Shown: piece by piece, positions 42,352 through 50,613 of the stretch
How positions within the stretch are numbered: position 1 is the stretch's first letter
Layout: the number at the start of each line of letters is the position of its first letter
Assembly: GCA_964556115.1 (NCBI GenBank)
Contig: CAZKVC010000007.1
Span: 93,116-157,115, forward strand
Direction: 5' to 3'
DNA length: 64,000 nt
Source of the DNA: Parvularcula sp964556115
GTDB taxonomy: Bacteria; Pseudomonadota; Alphaproteobacteria; Caulobacterales; Parvularculaceae
Translations under genes and position numbers: made by a program
The notes under the pieces: model-generated
The model's database searches: none
What the model was told of the DNA's origin: nothing
Seen by the model: the letters and a program-made list of their open reading frames with translations, nothing else

Positions 42352-43656
42352 ATGACCTCCCTTTATTCACTGACTGCCGGTTTCATCACCCGCGCTGCAG
42401 CGAACGCTGTGCTTGGTCTGGGCCGGGCAGACCCTCAGCTGCAGGCCCGGATCGACGCGCAGAAAGCGGAGCGGGCCGAGGCCCTCGCCGGGCGCCGGGG
42501 GATGGATTACCGCTCGAAGGGCCGCCTGGTCGCGGCCGAGATCGACAACGCCAAGCGCATGCTGGCCGGGCTCGAACCTCTCCTTGAAACCCCTTCGGTC
42601 CGGTCCTCCCTCAAGCTCGAACAGCTTCTGAAGGAGCGGGAGGATCTTGCAAGCTTTGCCGGGACCGTCCGTGAGCTGGCGACGGACGGCGTCGTCACTC
42701 TCGACAGGCTCGCCGCGCCGGAAGCCCTCCGCGGAGGTCTTGGGGCGATGGTCGATGCAACACGGCCGGGCGAGCTGACCTACCGGGAAATGGGCGGGAT
42801 GGTGGTTGTCGATGCCGAACAGTTCACGGCGAATCTCGACGGGACCGGTGGCTCGCGCTGGGCGGTCAACGATGCCGACGACCGCATGGTGGCCGTGGAG
42901 CTCGCAGGCGATGACGACATGTTCGAAGGCGAAGCCGACACGCTCGCGAACGCGGCCCGGCTCGACTACAAGATCGCGTTCGAGACCGCCGGCACCTACA
43001 CTGCGTGGGTCCGGGGCCGTTCAGGGGTCTCAGGCGATTACCTTTCCAACAGTGTCCATGTCGGTCTCGACGGGCAACGTGCCAGCGATGATGGAGGTAT
43101 CACCCTCAGCACCGGTTCTTTCGCGTGGGGATCGCAGGATCACTATACCGGGCAGCAGGTGACCATCGAAGTGGCCGAAGCGGGCTTTCACACGCTCAAC
43201 CTCTGGGTCCGTGAGGACGGTACCGAGGTCGATGCTCTGATGCTGAACCTCGATGCGGGCTATACACCGGAAGGCACGTCCATGGGTCTCAGCACGATCG
43301 AGACCACGCCCGGCGCTGCTGGCCCGGTCACCCTGGAGGACGTCGAGCGGATGATCGAGGAGGCGCAAGCCGATCTCGACGAGCGGATCGCTGCGGAAGA
43401 TGTGACCAGAGACACCGATTACGGGGCCAACCCCTATCTGCAGAAGATCATCGAAGCCCAGGAACGCGGCCTCGCCAAGATCGAAGGCATGGCTGAACGG
43501 GAAAAAGCATCTGCAATCAGTGCTTTGGAGCAGGCCCTTCCGGTCTCCCGGGCGTCCGCCGGCGGCGTACCCGCGCTTGGCCTTCTCTACTCCTACGACC
43601 TCGTCAGCCTCTACTGGCAGGGCTGGGGCGGCGATATCGTGGACAATCGGGCATGA
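42352..43656 (+). CDS. unrecognised protein with central carbohydrate-binding-like beta domain
   Basis: 434 aa, GGATAAG before the ATG. Residues 1-110 are helical (MTSLYSLTAGFITRAAANAV, then a charged coil 28-103). Residues about 150-307 look like a CBM6/GH115-C-type beta-sandwich: MVVVDAEQF, YKIAFETAGTYTAWVRGR, NSVHVGLDG, FHTLNLWVREDGTEVDALML. Residues 327-400 are again coiled coil. No signal peptide. The helix-beta-helix layout with an N-terminal LYSL recalls secreted flagellar filament or hook-associated proteins, but I see no real match. Function unknown. Followed by ssrA. Confidence 0.6.
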   Translation: MTSLYSLTAGFITRAAANAVLGLGRADPQLQARIDAQKAERAEALAGRRGMDYRSKGRLVAAEIDNAKRMLAGLEPLLETPSVRSSLKLEQLLKEREDLASFAGTVRELATDGVVTLDRLAAPEALRGGLGAMVDATRPGELTYREMGGMVVVDAEQFTANLDGTGGSRWAVNDADDRMVAVELAGDDDMFEGEADTLANAARLDYKIAFETAGTYTAWVRGRSGVSGDYLSNSVHVGLDGQRASDDGGITLSTGSFAWGSQDHYTGQQVTIEVAEAGFHTLNLWVREDGTEVDALMLNLDAGYTPEGTSMGLSTIETTPGAAGPVTLEDVERMIEEAQADLDERIAAEDVTRDTDYGANPYLQKIIEAQERGLAKIEGMAEREKASAISALEQALPVSRASAGGVPALGLLYSYDLVSLYWQGWGGDIVDNRA

Positions 43657-43689
43657 GGCCCTTCAATTCAGGTGCCCCGTGCCCTATAT

Positions 43690-44025
43690 CGGCATTGCTG
43701 CTTAGCGGCAGCTATGGCGATAAATGGCGTACGTAATAAGCGGACCGGACCCGGGGGCGGTACCCGGCGGCTCCACCAGAGTGCTCCTGAAGACCGGAGC
43801 GTTGCGGCGGGGCCGACATAGCATCGACGGACGTGTAAAAGTTCTGCTTTCGCTCGGATGGTCTCCGTCATTGGACCATTTAAACTAGTTGCGAATGACA
43901 ACTATGATGAAGGTTTTGCTCTCGCTGCGTAACGCAGTGCGAAATGAACCGCACTAAGCCCTAGTTCCTTATCAGAGCTAGGCGGGGCCGCCGGGGGCCT
44001 GGCAACAGAACCCCGGCATTTTTTA
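43690..44025 (+). ncRNA. ssrA: permuted two-piece transfer-messenger RNA
   Basis: Fills the gap after the 434-residue protein gene. The acceptor piece comes first and ends CGGCTCC-ACCA at 43778, with a T-arm CCGGG/CCCGG. The coding piece starts GGGGCCGACATAGCATCGACGG at 43809 (GGGGCCG pairs with CGGCTCC, one G-T). The tag frame, resume codon GCG at 43891 to TAA 43930-43932, encodes ANDNYDEGFALAA, close to the alphaproteobacterial ANDNFAEEFAVAA. A terminator hairpin (GCCGGGG 43990-43996 / CCCCGGC 44011-44017, then ATTTTTT) ends it. The 5' boundary is approximate. Rescues stalled ribosomes with SmpB. Confidence 0.93.
43990..44024 (+). terminator. terminator of ssrA
   Basis: GCCGGGG (43990-43996) / CCCCGGC (44011-44017) with a 14-nt loop, followed by ATTTTTTAT. 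Confidence 0.8.
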
Positions 44026-44176
44026 TAGCGCTACCGCTCGCTACTTGAGCGCGGTCCGCTGCGTTCGTCTGCGGCGATCCTCGCGCATGGCTCTTGGCTC
44101 GTTCGTGGGTAGGAGCCTTGGGCCTGTCTTTCCCTTGGGAGAGGACAGCGGCGTATCTTGGCGCTACCCTCTCTTC

Positions 44177-44758
44177 ATGGCTGAGCTCCCTGACGACCCC
44201 GCTTTCATCCGCCGTTTGAAAGAGCACCGTGACAGCTGGCGCTTTTCGCGGCGGCCTTCGAAGATCGAAGTGCCGGGCCCCGGTCAGGAGAGCGTCTGGG
44301 ACTATCCCCGCCCGCCGGAGGTCAGGCAGGCGGAGGGGCCGCTGAAGGTGGTCTTCGCCGGCGAGGTGGTTGCGCAAACATCACGCGGGCTCAAGGTGGT
44401 GGAGACGGCCGGTGCGCCTGTTTACCACTTCCCACCCGAAGATGTGCGTACGGAATTGTTGAAGCCCATTCCCGGCAGCAGCTTCTGCGAATGGAAAGGT
44501 GAGGCGCGCTATTTCGACCTCGTCGTTCGTGGGCAGAAGGCCGACAAGGCGGTCTACTGCTATCCCGATCCGCTGGATGATCTTGGACAGGGCTTCTCAC
44601 GAATCACGGGCTGGTACGTCTTCTATGCCGGTCTCGTCGATGAGGTGTGGTTGGGCGACGAGCAGGCTACCCCGCAACCCGGTGGCTATTATGCAGGCTG
44701 GGTCACGAGCCGCATCACCGGTCCGATCAAGGGCGCTCCAGGCTCTGAGGGTTGGTAG
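44177..44758 (+). CDS. DUF427 domain protein
   Basis: 193 aa from ATG 44177. N-terminal charged segment with FIRRLKEHRDSWRFSRRPS, then the DUF427 fold (about residues 55-170): VVFAGEVVAQTSRGLKVVET, PVYHFPPEDVR, FCEWKGEARYFDLVV and WYVFYAGLVDEVWLGDE. Cytoplasmic, function unknown. Its TAG directly abuts the stop of spoVR on the other strand, so the two genes converge without any spacer. Confidence 0.85.
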   Translation: MAELPDDPAFIRRLKEHRDSWRFSRRPSKIEVPGPGQESVWDYPRPPEVRQAEGPLKVVFAGEVVAQTSRGLKVVETAGAPVYHFPPEDVRTELLKPIPGSSFCEWKGEARYFDLVVRGQKADKAVYCYPDPLDDLGQGFSRITGWYVFYAGLVDEVWLGDEQATPQPGGYYAGWVTSRITGPIKGAPGSEGW

Positions 44759-46255
44759 CTACGCCCCGGTCTTGTCCTCTTCGAGCTCCACCTCGTATCC
44801 CCACAGGAACTTGAGGTGGCCGAGGACCGCTTCGCGGCTCTTCCGATCGAGCACCCTGTCCTTGTAGACCGTATGCCGGACCTTCAGGGTACGGTCGCCA
44901 GCGAGGTCCGCGCCGGTGACCTGCAGGTTCGGCTCGTGCATGCCGAGGTCGTACATGGTGGCCAAGGCGTCGCGCACGCCGCGATAGCCGCCTTCGTCAT
45001 GGATCGCCTCGACCCGGTAATAGGGCTTCCGCCCATCATCGCCCAGGGCGAAGAGGCCGAAGTCCCGGATCACCTTGGGCGAGAGATATTGCTGGATGAA
45101 GCTTTCGTCGCGGAAGTTCGCCCAGGCATCCTTCAGCTCGCCGCGCCAGTCGCCATGTCCGGCCATCGTCGGGAACCACTCGCGGTCCTCATCGGTGGGT
45201 TCGGTCACGATCCGGACGATATCCTGCATCATGGCAAAACCGAGGGCGTAGGGGTTGATGCCCGAATAGCGGCGGTCGTCGAACTCCGGTTGGAAGACGA
45301 CGGAGCTGTGCGAATGGAGGAACTCCAGCAGCGATCCGTCCGTGATCTGACCGCGGCGATGCATCTCGTTCATGATGTAGTGGTGCACGAAAGTGGCGCA
45401 GCCCTCGTTCATCACCTTGGTCTGTTTCTGCGGATAGAAATATTGCGAGACGTTGCGCACGATACGGACGAGTTCGCGCTGCCAGGGCTTGAGCGAAGGG
45501 GACGCCTTCTCGATGAAATAAAGAAGGTTCTCTTCGGGCAGTTTGATATTGCGGACTTCCGCCTCGCGGGCTTCAGCCGCTTGCTCGTCTTCCTCACGCT
45601 GAGGAAGCGTGCGCCAGATATCGTTGAAGGTCTCGCGCTCATGCTCGAGCCGCGCTTGCACCTTCTCCTGCATTTCGACCTGGGAAAGCTTGGGCGGACG
45701 GTTGTAGCGGAAGACCCCCTGGTCCTGCAGCGCATGGGCTGCGTCGAGGGTCTGCTCGACTTCCTCCCAGCCATATTCGTCCTCGCAGCGGGCGATATAT
45801 TTCTTGGCGAAGTCGAGATAGGTCAGTATCGACCCGGCATCCGTCCACTGACGGAAAAGATAATTGTTCTTGAAAAAATGGTTATGCCCGAAACAGGCAT
45901 GGGCCATGACCAGCGCCTGCATGGTCATGGAGTTCTCTTCCATCAGATAAGAGATGCAGGGATCGGAATTGATGACGATCTCATAGGCGAGGCCGGTGAA
46001 GCCCTTCTGATAGTTCATCGAGTCCCGGGCGAAGGCCTTGCCGAACGACCAGTGCCGATACATCAGCGGCATGCCGTGAGAGGAATAGGCATCGAGCATC
46101 TGCTCGGAGGTGATGATCTCGATCTGGTTCTTGTAGACGTCGAGACCGAGATCACCCAGCCCGATCTCCTCGATGGCATCGAAGACGCGCTGAAGATCCT
46201 CGAAGGTCCATGCGGCTTCGGTGAAAAGCGGTTCGGTTTTCGGCGTGGCGCTCAT
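44759..46255 (-). CDS. SpoVR family protein (YcgB)
   Basis: 498 aa. SpoVR family stretches: HWSFGKAFARDSMNYQKGFTG in part, YEIVINSDPCISYLMEENS, AHACFGHNHFFKNNYLF and NEGCATFVHHYIMNEMHRRG (His-rich, likely metal-binding). In Proteobacteria spoVR usually follows prkA (yeaG) and yeaH in a stress-induced unit. Here yeaH lies 2 kb upstream on the same strand with an HMG-CoA reductase gene between, and the plus-strand SYLF gene also intervenes; prkA is not in view. Confidence 0.95.
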   Translation of the reverse strand: MSATPKTEPLFTEAAWTFEDLQRVFDAIEEIGLGDLGLDVYKNQIEIITSEQMLDAYSSHGMPLMYRHWSFGKAFARDSMNYQKGFTGLAYEIVINSDPCISYLMEENSMTMQALVMAHACFGHNHFFKNNYLFRQWTDAGSILTYLDFAKKYIARCEDEYGWEEVEQTLDAAHALQDQGVFRYNRPPKLSQVEMQEKVQARLEHERETFNDIWRTLPQREEDEQAAEAREAEVRNIKLPEENLLYFIEKASPSLKPWQRELVRIVRNVSQYFYPQKQTKVMNEGCATFVHHYIMNEMHRRGQITDGSLLEFLHSHSSVVFQPEFDDRRYSGINPYALGFAMMQDIVRIVTEPTDEDREWFPTMAGHGDWRGELKDAWANFRDESFIQQYLSPKVIRDFGLFALGDDGRKPYYRVEAIHDEGGYRGVRDALATMYDLGMHEPNLQVTGADLAGDRTLKVRHTVYKDRVLDRKSREAVLGHLKFLWGYEVELEEDKTGA

Positions 46256-46400
46256 AGCGGTTTTCCCGGACAGATCGGGTGATCGTAACAGCTCACCGGC
46301 TGAGTTATAGTAAACGCTCGCTCACAGAGGCTTGTCCACCAAAATCCCCCGATCCGCGAACGATGCCTCGTCTCATCCGTTCGTCACTTGGATTTGTGAG

Positions 46401-46424
46401 CAACCCCGCTTTCTTGCGGGGTTG
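46401..46424 (+). repeat. 9-bp hairpin in the leader of the SYLF gene
   Basis: CAACCCCGC (46401-46409) / GCGGGGTTG (46416-46424), loop TTTCTT, 25 bp before the ATG and just upstream of GAAGAAGAGGAG. No T-run follows on the plus strand. It may stabilise the message or gate the ribosome site. Confidence 0.5.
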
Positions 46425-46449
46425 TGAGGTTGAAGAAGAGGAGAATGAT

Positions 46450-46995
46450 ATGGAAACGATGATGATCCGTAGCGCCGCAGCCGCTCTTGCCGCGGGCTTG
46501 TCCTTCGGCGCGGCCCAGGCCGAAGAGGATGGGGCATCGCTGATCGCGCAGGCGAAACAGACCCTCCAGCAGTGTTTCGACGTGACCGAGGAATGTGCTG
46601 CCGACGTCGCCGCCGCTGAAGGCGTTCTGGTCTTCCCCGAAGTTCTGAAGGCTGACCTTCTCCTTGGAGGCGCGGGCGGTAATGGTGTGCTGATGGTCGA
46701 TGGTGAGCCGCAGGGCTTCTACGACATCGGCAAGGCCTCGATTGGCCTTCAGGCCGGCATTGATGAGATGGCCGTGGTCTATGTCCTCGAAGATCTCGAC
46801 AACCTGCGTGAGGTGAAGGACGGGTCCAAGTGGGACGTTGCCTTTGAAACCGGCCTGACGCTGTTCGCCGCCAATGCTGACGCAGTCGCCGAGGCGGGTT
46901 CGACTGAAGTCTATATCTTCGACGCCGATGGCCTGAACATGGAGATCGACGTCGCCGCGCTTCGTGTCTGGCGCGACGAAGAGAACGCGTACTAA
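46450..46995 (+). CDS. exported SYLF (YSC84-like) domain protein
   Basis: 181 aa from ATG 46450 (GAGGAG upstream). Signal peptide METMMIRSAAAALAAGLSFG to AQA. The mature part shows the SYLF/Ysc84 pattern: VAAAEGVLVFPEVLKADLLLGG, GNGVLMVDGE, FYDIGKASIGLQAG and WDVAFETGLTLFAANADAV. Bacterial members are periplasmic, presumed lipid-binding. A weak EcfG-like box (CGAAC-N16-CGTT at 46357-46381) precedes it. Divergent from spoVR. Confidence 0.87.
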   Translation: METMMIRSAAAALAAGLSFGAAQAEEDGASLIAQAKQTLQQCFDVTEECAADVAAAEGVLVFPEVLKADLLLGGAGGNGVLMVDGEPQGFYDIGKASIGLQAGIDEMAVVYVLEDLDNLREVKDGSKWDVAFETGLTLFAANADAVAEAGSTEVYIFDADGLNMEIDVAALRVWRDEENAY

Positions 46996-47021
46996 GCTTC
47001 TCTGCATCCGAAAGATTGATA

Positions 47022-47052
47022 AGGGCCGGACTGTCTCAGTCCGGCCTTTTTT
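47022..47052 (+). terminator. terminator of the SYLF gene
   Basis: Perfect 10-bp stem GGCCGGACTG (47024-47033) / CAGTCCGGCC (47037-47046), loop TCT, followed by six T. Confidence 0.92.
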
Positions 47053-47056
47053 CGTG

Positions 47057-48229
47057 TCAGGGCCTGTTTCGTCCGTACTGGTCATGGCTGGTCACCCAGT
47101 CACCATGAAGGACTGCAGCGGCGAGGCTGATCTCGCCAGCCAGGACCGTCGCGGCACAGATCTCGGCGAATTTCTCCACCTTGCCCTTCCCGTAGCAGCC
47201 AAGCATCTCAAGGCATTCCTTCTGGGTCGGAAGGCCCGTGCCCCCGCCATAGGTGGCAACGATCAGTGAGGGGATGGTGATCGACCAGTAATAGTCGCCA
47301 TTGGGAAGGATTTCGACAAAGGTTATCGCCGCGTGGCTTTCGGCGATGTTCGCCACGTCCTGCCCGGTGGCGATGAAGAGGGCTGTGAGCCCGTTCGCCG
47401 AATGCATGCCGTTATTGACCGTCCCTGCCAGCATGCCGCCGACATTCGAAACAAGCCGTCCGCGGAACATCGCAGCGACGCTCGGGCCCATGATCTCCTG
47501 CATCGTCTGGTCGGGAATGATCGCTTCCGCCACCACCCGCGCGCCGCGCGAGTGCATCATGTTCATGTGGCTATGCTTCTTGTCGGTGTCGATCGCGCCC
47601 GAAAGGGTATAGCGCGGCTTGCCGGGTGCATGTTCGCGAATCCATTCGCATGCGGCCAGGGTCGCCTTTCCGGACATGTTCTGGCCCGCAGCATCACCCG
47701 TCTCGTAGTTGAAGCGCAGGAAGCACATCTGCGCCACGTTGAATTTCTGGATGTGGGAGAGTTTGCCGACCGAGGTGGTCGCCTCGGCCGCGTCGCGAAT
47801 ACCGTCCTCGCAGCTGTCGATCCAGTGCGCGAACTCCCGCGCCTCGCGGGCGTCCTTGAAATGGAAGACCGGCGCGCGCTGCATGTAGCGCTCGACCACG
47901 GTGGTCTTCACCCCTCCGCAGGCGGAGAGAAGCTTCATGCCGCGCGAGTAGCTCGCCACCAGCGTGCCTTCGGTGGTGGCCATGGGGACATAGAAATGCC
48001 CCTGCGCATGCTCCCCATCGACCTTCAGCGGCCCGGCCAGCCCCATCGGAACTTGCGCGACACCGAAGAAGTTCTCGCAATTCCCCTTCAGAAGTGCCGG
48101 ATCGACTGAGCCCGATGTCACGTGAGTGAGATCGGTGCCTGTCTGCTCCCGGACGAAATCAGAGCGTGTGGTTGCCGCGTCAGCGGTGTAGTTGTCGTCC
48201 TTGTCGCGAGGGATGCGGGGAGGGGTCAC
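47057..48229 (-). CDS. class I hydroxymethylglutaryl-CoA reductase
   Basis: 390 aa. All class I catalytic landmarks are readable: ENFFGVAQVPMGLAGPL, the Glu in ATTEGTLVASYSRG (Glu87), SGAIDTDKKHS (catalytic Lys about 217, compare TDKKPAA in eukaryotes), FIATGQDVANIAESH (Asp291) and the final SHDQYGRNRP (His382, compare SHMxxNRS). It reduces HMG-CoA to mevalonate with NADPH. No membrane anchor. The ATG overlaps the yeaH stop (ATGA), so it is co-translated with a stress-kinase partner gene, not with other mevalonate genes, none of which are in view. Confidence 0.92.
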   Translation of the reverse strand: MTPPRIPRDKDDNYTADAATTRSDFVREQTGTDLTHVTSGSVDPALLKGNCENFFGVAQVPMGLAGPLKVDGEHAQGHFYVPMATTEGTLVASYSRGMKLLSACGGVKTTVVERYMQRAPVFHFKDAREAREFAHWIDSCEDGIRDAAEATTSVGKLSHIQKFNVAQMCFLRFNYETGDAAGQNMSGKATLAACEWIREHAPGKPRYTLSGAIDTDKKHSHMNMMHSRGARVVAEAIIPDQTMQEIMGPSVAAMFRGRLVSNVGGMLAGTVNNGMHSANGLTALFIATGQDVANIAESHAAITFVEILPNGDYYWSITIPSLIVATYGGGTGLPTQKECLEMLGCYGKGKVEKFAEICAATVLAGEISLAAAVLHGDWVTSHDQYGRNRP

Positions 48230-49536
48230 GCCGCCTTGCCTTTTCTTTCCTTGCTGAACAGCTCGCGGAACACCGGGAAGATGTCCCGCGGGTGGGCGAT
48301 GCGGGTCTGGGCGAAGCGCTCGTCGCTGATCGAGCGATAGGCCCGCCAGAGCTCGGCCCCGGCGTCAGGGTCGCTGAACACATCCATCTCCCGCTCATCC
48401 AGTATTTCGATGTAGGCGTAGTACTGAAGGATGGGCAAGACCTCCTCGCCCAAGAGCTGCACGCAGCGCTGGGCATCGCCGGACTGGGTGTAGCCGTCCG
48501 ACGCCTGGGCGACATAGATGTTCCAGTCGTTCGTCGGGAACCGGTCGCGCTGGATCTCCTGCATCACCTCGATCGCGGTGGAGACGATCGTGCCGCCGGA
48601 CTGGCGGGAGTAGAAGAAGGTCTCCTCGTCCACTTCCTCGGCATGGTGCGTATGCCGAATGAAGACGACCTCGACCTTCTCGTAGCGCTTCTGCAGGAAG
48701 AGGTAGAGCAGCATGTAGAAGCGCTTGGCGAGGTCCTTCTCGCGCTCACCCATCGAGCCGGACACGTCCATCAGGCAGAACATCACCGCCGCCGTGGTCG
48801 GCACCGGCTGGGGCGCGAAGGCGTTGTAACGCACATCCAGCGGGTCGATATAGGGCGCCCAGCGCCTGCGGGCCTCCAGCTCTTCGAGCTTCTTGAGAAC
48901 CGCTTTCTGCTCGGCGATCTGGTCCTGTGACGGCTGTGCGACCTTTTCGAGGGTGAAGAGCCGCTCCTTCAGCTCATTGATCTCCTTGGTCGAGGGCCGC
49001 TTCAGCGCGAGGCGGCGGCCATGAGCATTCTTCATTGTACGGACGAGGTTGAGATTGGTCGGCGCACCTGTCACCGTGACCCCTGCGCGCCGCCACTTCC
49101 ACGCGGTCATCTCCTTCAGGGAGGTCTTCACCAGGTTCGGCAGCTCCAGATCCTCGAAGAAGATGTCGAGAAACTCCTCCTGGGTGAGGGTGAAGCTGAA
49201 ATTGTCCTCGCCATCCCCGCTGTCCGAGGCGTCCTTGCCGCCCTTGCCGCCGCCCTGGGGCGGTTTCCTGAGGCGGTCACCGGTGGTGAATTCCTTGTTG
49301 CCGGGGTGCACGTGCTGGCGTCGGCCGCTCGCCCCATCGAGCCGGAAGCGCGGCTCGGCGGTGGAGCGGGCGGGGATCGAGATCTTGCCCGACTTCTCCA
49401 GCTCCTTGACCGAGCGGTCGCGGAGGGACCTGTTCACCGCCTCCTTGATCTGCCCCTTTGCCCTTCGGAAGAACCGCTGGCGGTTTCCTAGCGACTTGCC
49501 CTTGGGGTTGAGGCGGCGATCGATGAAATGCGACAT
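48226..49536 (-). CDS. YeaH/YhbH family protein (DUF444)
   Basis: 436 aa. MSHFIDRRLNPKGKSLGNRQ start, Arg-rich N-terminal half, a conserved HVHPGNKEFTTGDRL-like segment, and a von Willebrand-type domain with MIDAS-like CLMDVSGSMGEREKDLAKRF (about residue 250) and FYSRQSGGTIVSTAIEVM. It is the usual partner of the PrkA kinase (YeaG) in stress and nitrogen-limitation responses. It overlaps the HMG-CoA reductase gene by 4 bp. prkA is not present upstream, where an XRE regulator lies 34 bp away. Confidence 0.95.
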   Translation of the reverse strand: MSHFIDRRLNPKGKSLGNRQRFFRRAKGQIKEAVNRSLRDRSVKELEKSGKISIPARSTAEPRFRLDGASGRRQHVHPGNKEFTTGDRLRKPPQGGGKGGKDASDSGDGEDNFSFTLTQEEFLDIFFEDLELPNLVKTSLKEMTAWKWRRAGVTVTGAPTNLNLVRTMKNAHGRRLALKRPSTKEINELKERLFTLEKVAQPSQDQIAEQKAVLKKLEELEARRRWAPYIDPLDVRYNAFAPQPVPTTAAVMFCLMDVSGSMGEREKDLAKRFYMLLYLFLQKRYEKVEVVFIRHTHHAEEVDEETFFYSRQSGGTIVSTAIEVMQEIQRDRFPTNDWNIYVAQASDGYTQSGDAQRCVQLLGEEVLPILQYYAYIEILDEREMDVFSDPDAGAELWRAYRSISDERFAQTRIAHPRDIFPVFRELFSKERKGKAA

Positions 49537-49570
49537 GGCTTGATGCTAACCATAAATGCTAAGGATGTCG

Positions 49571-49816
49571 CTACGGCCAGCATGAAACTCTGTCGGGAAA
49601 TCGCTCAGCTCTCTTTTCTCTCGCGGTAGGGTTGGTGAAGAGGTCTTCCGCCTCACAACCGAAGACCGCGGCGAGCCGGAAGGTGAGGTCGAGGGAGGGC
49701 TTGTGCTTTCCCGTCTCGAGTGCGTTGAGGGCCTGCCGCGAGACCCCGACCCGGGCACCGAGGTCTTTCTGGGTCAGCGAAGCTGGCTCCATGTGGACAC
49801 GGAGCGTGTTCTTCAC
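49571..49816 (-). CDS. XRE-family helix-turn-helix regulator
   Basis: 81 aa from a GTG at 49816, chosen because family members begin (V/M)KNTLRVH as here. HTH: LTQKDLGARVGVSRQALNAL then ETGKHKPSLDLTFRLA, followed by EDLFTNP, typical of small YozG-like repressors. C-terminal tail ends in DRVSCWP. Lies 34 bp upstream of yeaH on the same strand and might control that unit. Confidence 0.85.
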   Translation of the reverse strand: MKNTLRVHMEPASLTQKDLGARVGVSRQALNALETGKHKPSLDLTFRLAAVFGCEAEDLFTNPTAREKRAERFPDRVSCWP

Positions 49817-49869
49817 GCTGTGCGGGCACCCGCGAAGGGGGCGCTGACCCAGTAAATTGCCCGGGGGGT

Positions 49870-50571
49870 CTATTCGCGGCGGAGGATCGTTTCTGTCAGG
49901 AGGGAGCCCAGGGGCTGGGGCTCGAAGCCGGCCTTGACGGCGTCCGGATCGTAGCGTTCCCGGGTCCATTCGAGAAAATGCTCGCGGGAAGGGGTGACCT
50001 CGTCCTTCTCCGCGGCTCGTTCATAGGTATCGACGAAATGGTCGAGGATGCCGGTCTTGCCCTGGCGGATATGCCCATAGCGTAAGGACAGCTGCTGGCG
50101 CGCGTCGTCGAGGGGGACTTCTTCCTTCAGGAACTTGTAGAGGAAAGCGCCGAGGCCCGCCCGGTCCGCGCCGGACTTGCAGTGAAGAAGCGCCGGATAG
50201 GCGATACGGCGGAAGAGGGCGTCAATCTCGAAGATGAATTCCGGCTTCGGCGCCTCGCGGGAATAAGCGCGAAGGTCGACCATCTCGATTCCGGCCTTCT
50301 CGGCGGCCTCGCGCTCGAGATGCCAGAAGCCGGGCTGGCGGATATTGTTGCGAAGGCCGCGCAGGTTGACGATCGTACGGATGCCCTTGGCAGCCCAGGC
50401 CTCGATATCGCCGGGCGAAGGCTGGGCGGCCCTGACGACTTCATCCGAGATCCAATGGCTGTTCTGATGGACCTTGCGCAGGAAGCCGTGGTCACGCAGC
50501 CACAAGGAACGCCATGCCGCCTGCCGCCCAGGCGCGGTTTCGAATTCTTCGGGAAGGAGGAAAGGGCCCAT
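49870..50571 (-). CDS. tyrosine/dual-specificity phosphatase-like protein
   Basis: 233 aa from ATG 50571 (an upstream TTG at 50610 is a less likely start). The CX5R signature is HCKSGADRAG (Cys131, Arg137), with an upstream Asp-containing loop (EMVDLRAYSREAPKP) that could supply the general acid, and GIRTIVNLRGLRNNIRQ near residue 65. This fits the DUF442/DSP-like cysteine phosphatases of Alphaproteobacteria. Follows the receiver-only regulator on the same strand. Confidence 0.85.
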   Translation of the reverse strand: MGPFLLPEEFETAPGRQAAWRSLWLRDHGFLRKVHQNSHWISDEVVRAAQPSPGDIEAWAAKGIRTIVNLRGLRNNIRQPGFWHLEREAAEKAGIEMVDLRAYSREAPKPEFIFEIDALFRRIAYPALLHCKSGADRAGLGAFLYKFLKEEVPLDDARQQLSLRYGHIRQGKTGILDHFVDTYERAAEKDEVTPSREHFLEWTRERYDPDAVKAGFEPQPLGSLLTETILRRE

Positions 50572-50613
50572 AACCCGTTGCGCTTTGCCGCCGTGAAGCG
50601 GCCGGAGCAAGGG

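Noticed and set aside
44816..46282. 488-codon plus-strand frame opposite spoVR
   Set aside because: Exact antisense of a conserved gene, with low-complexity composition.
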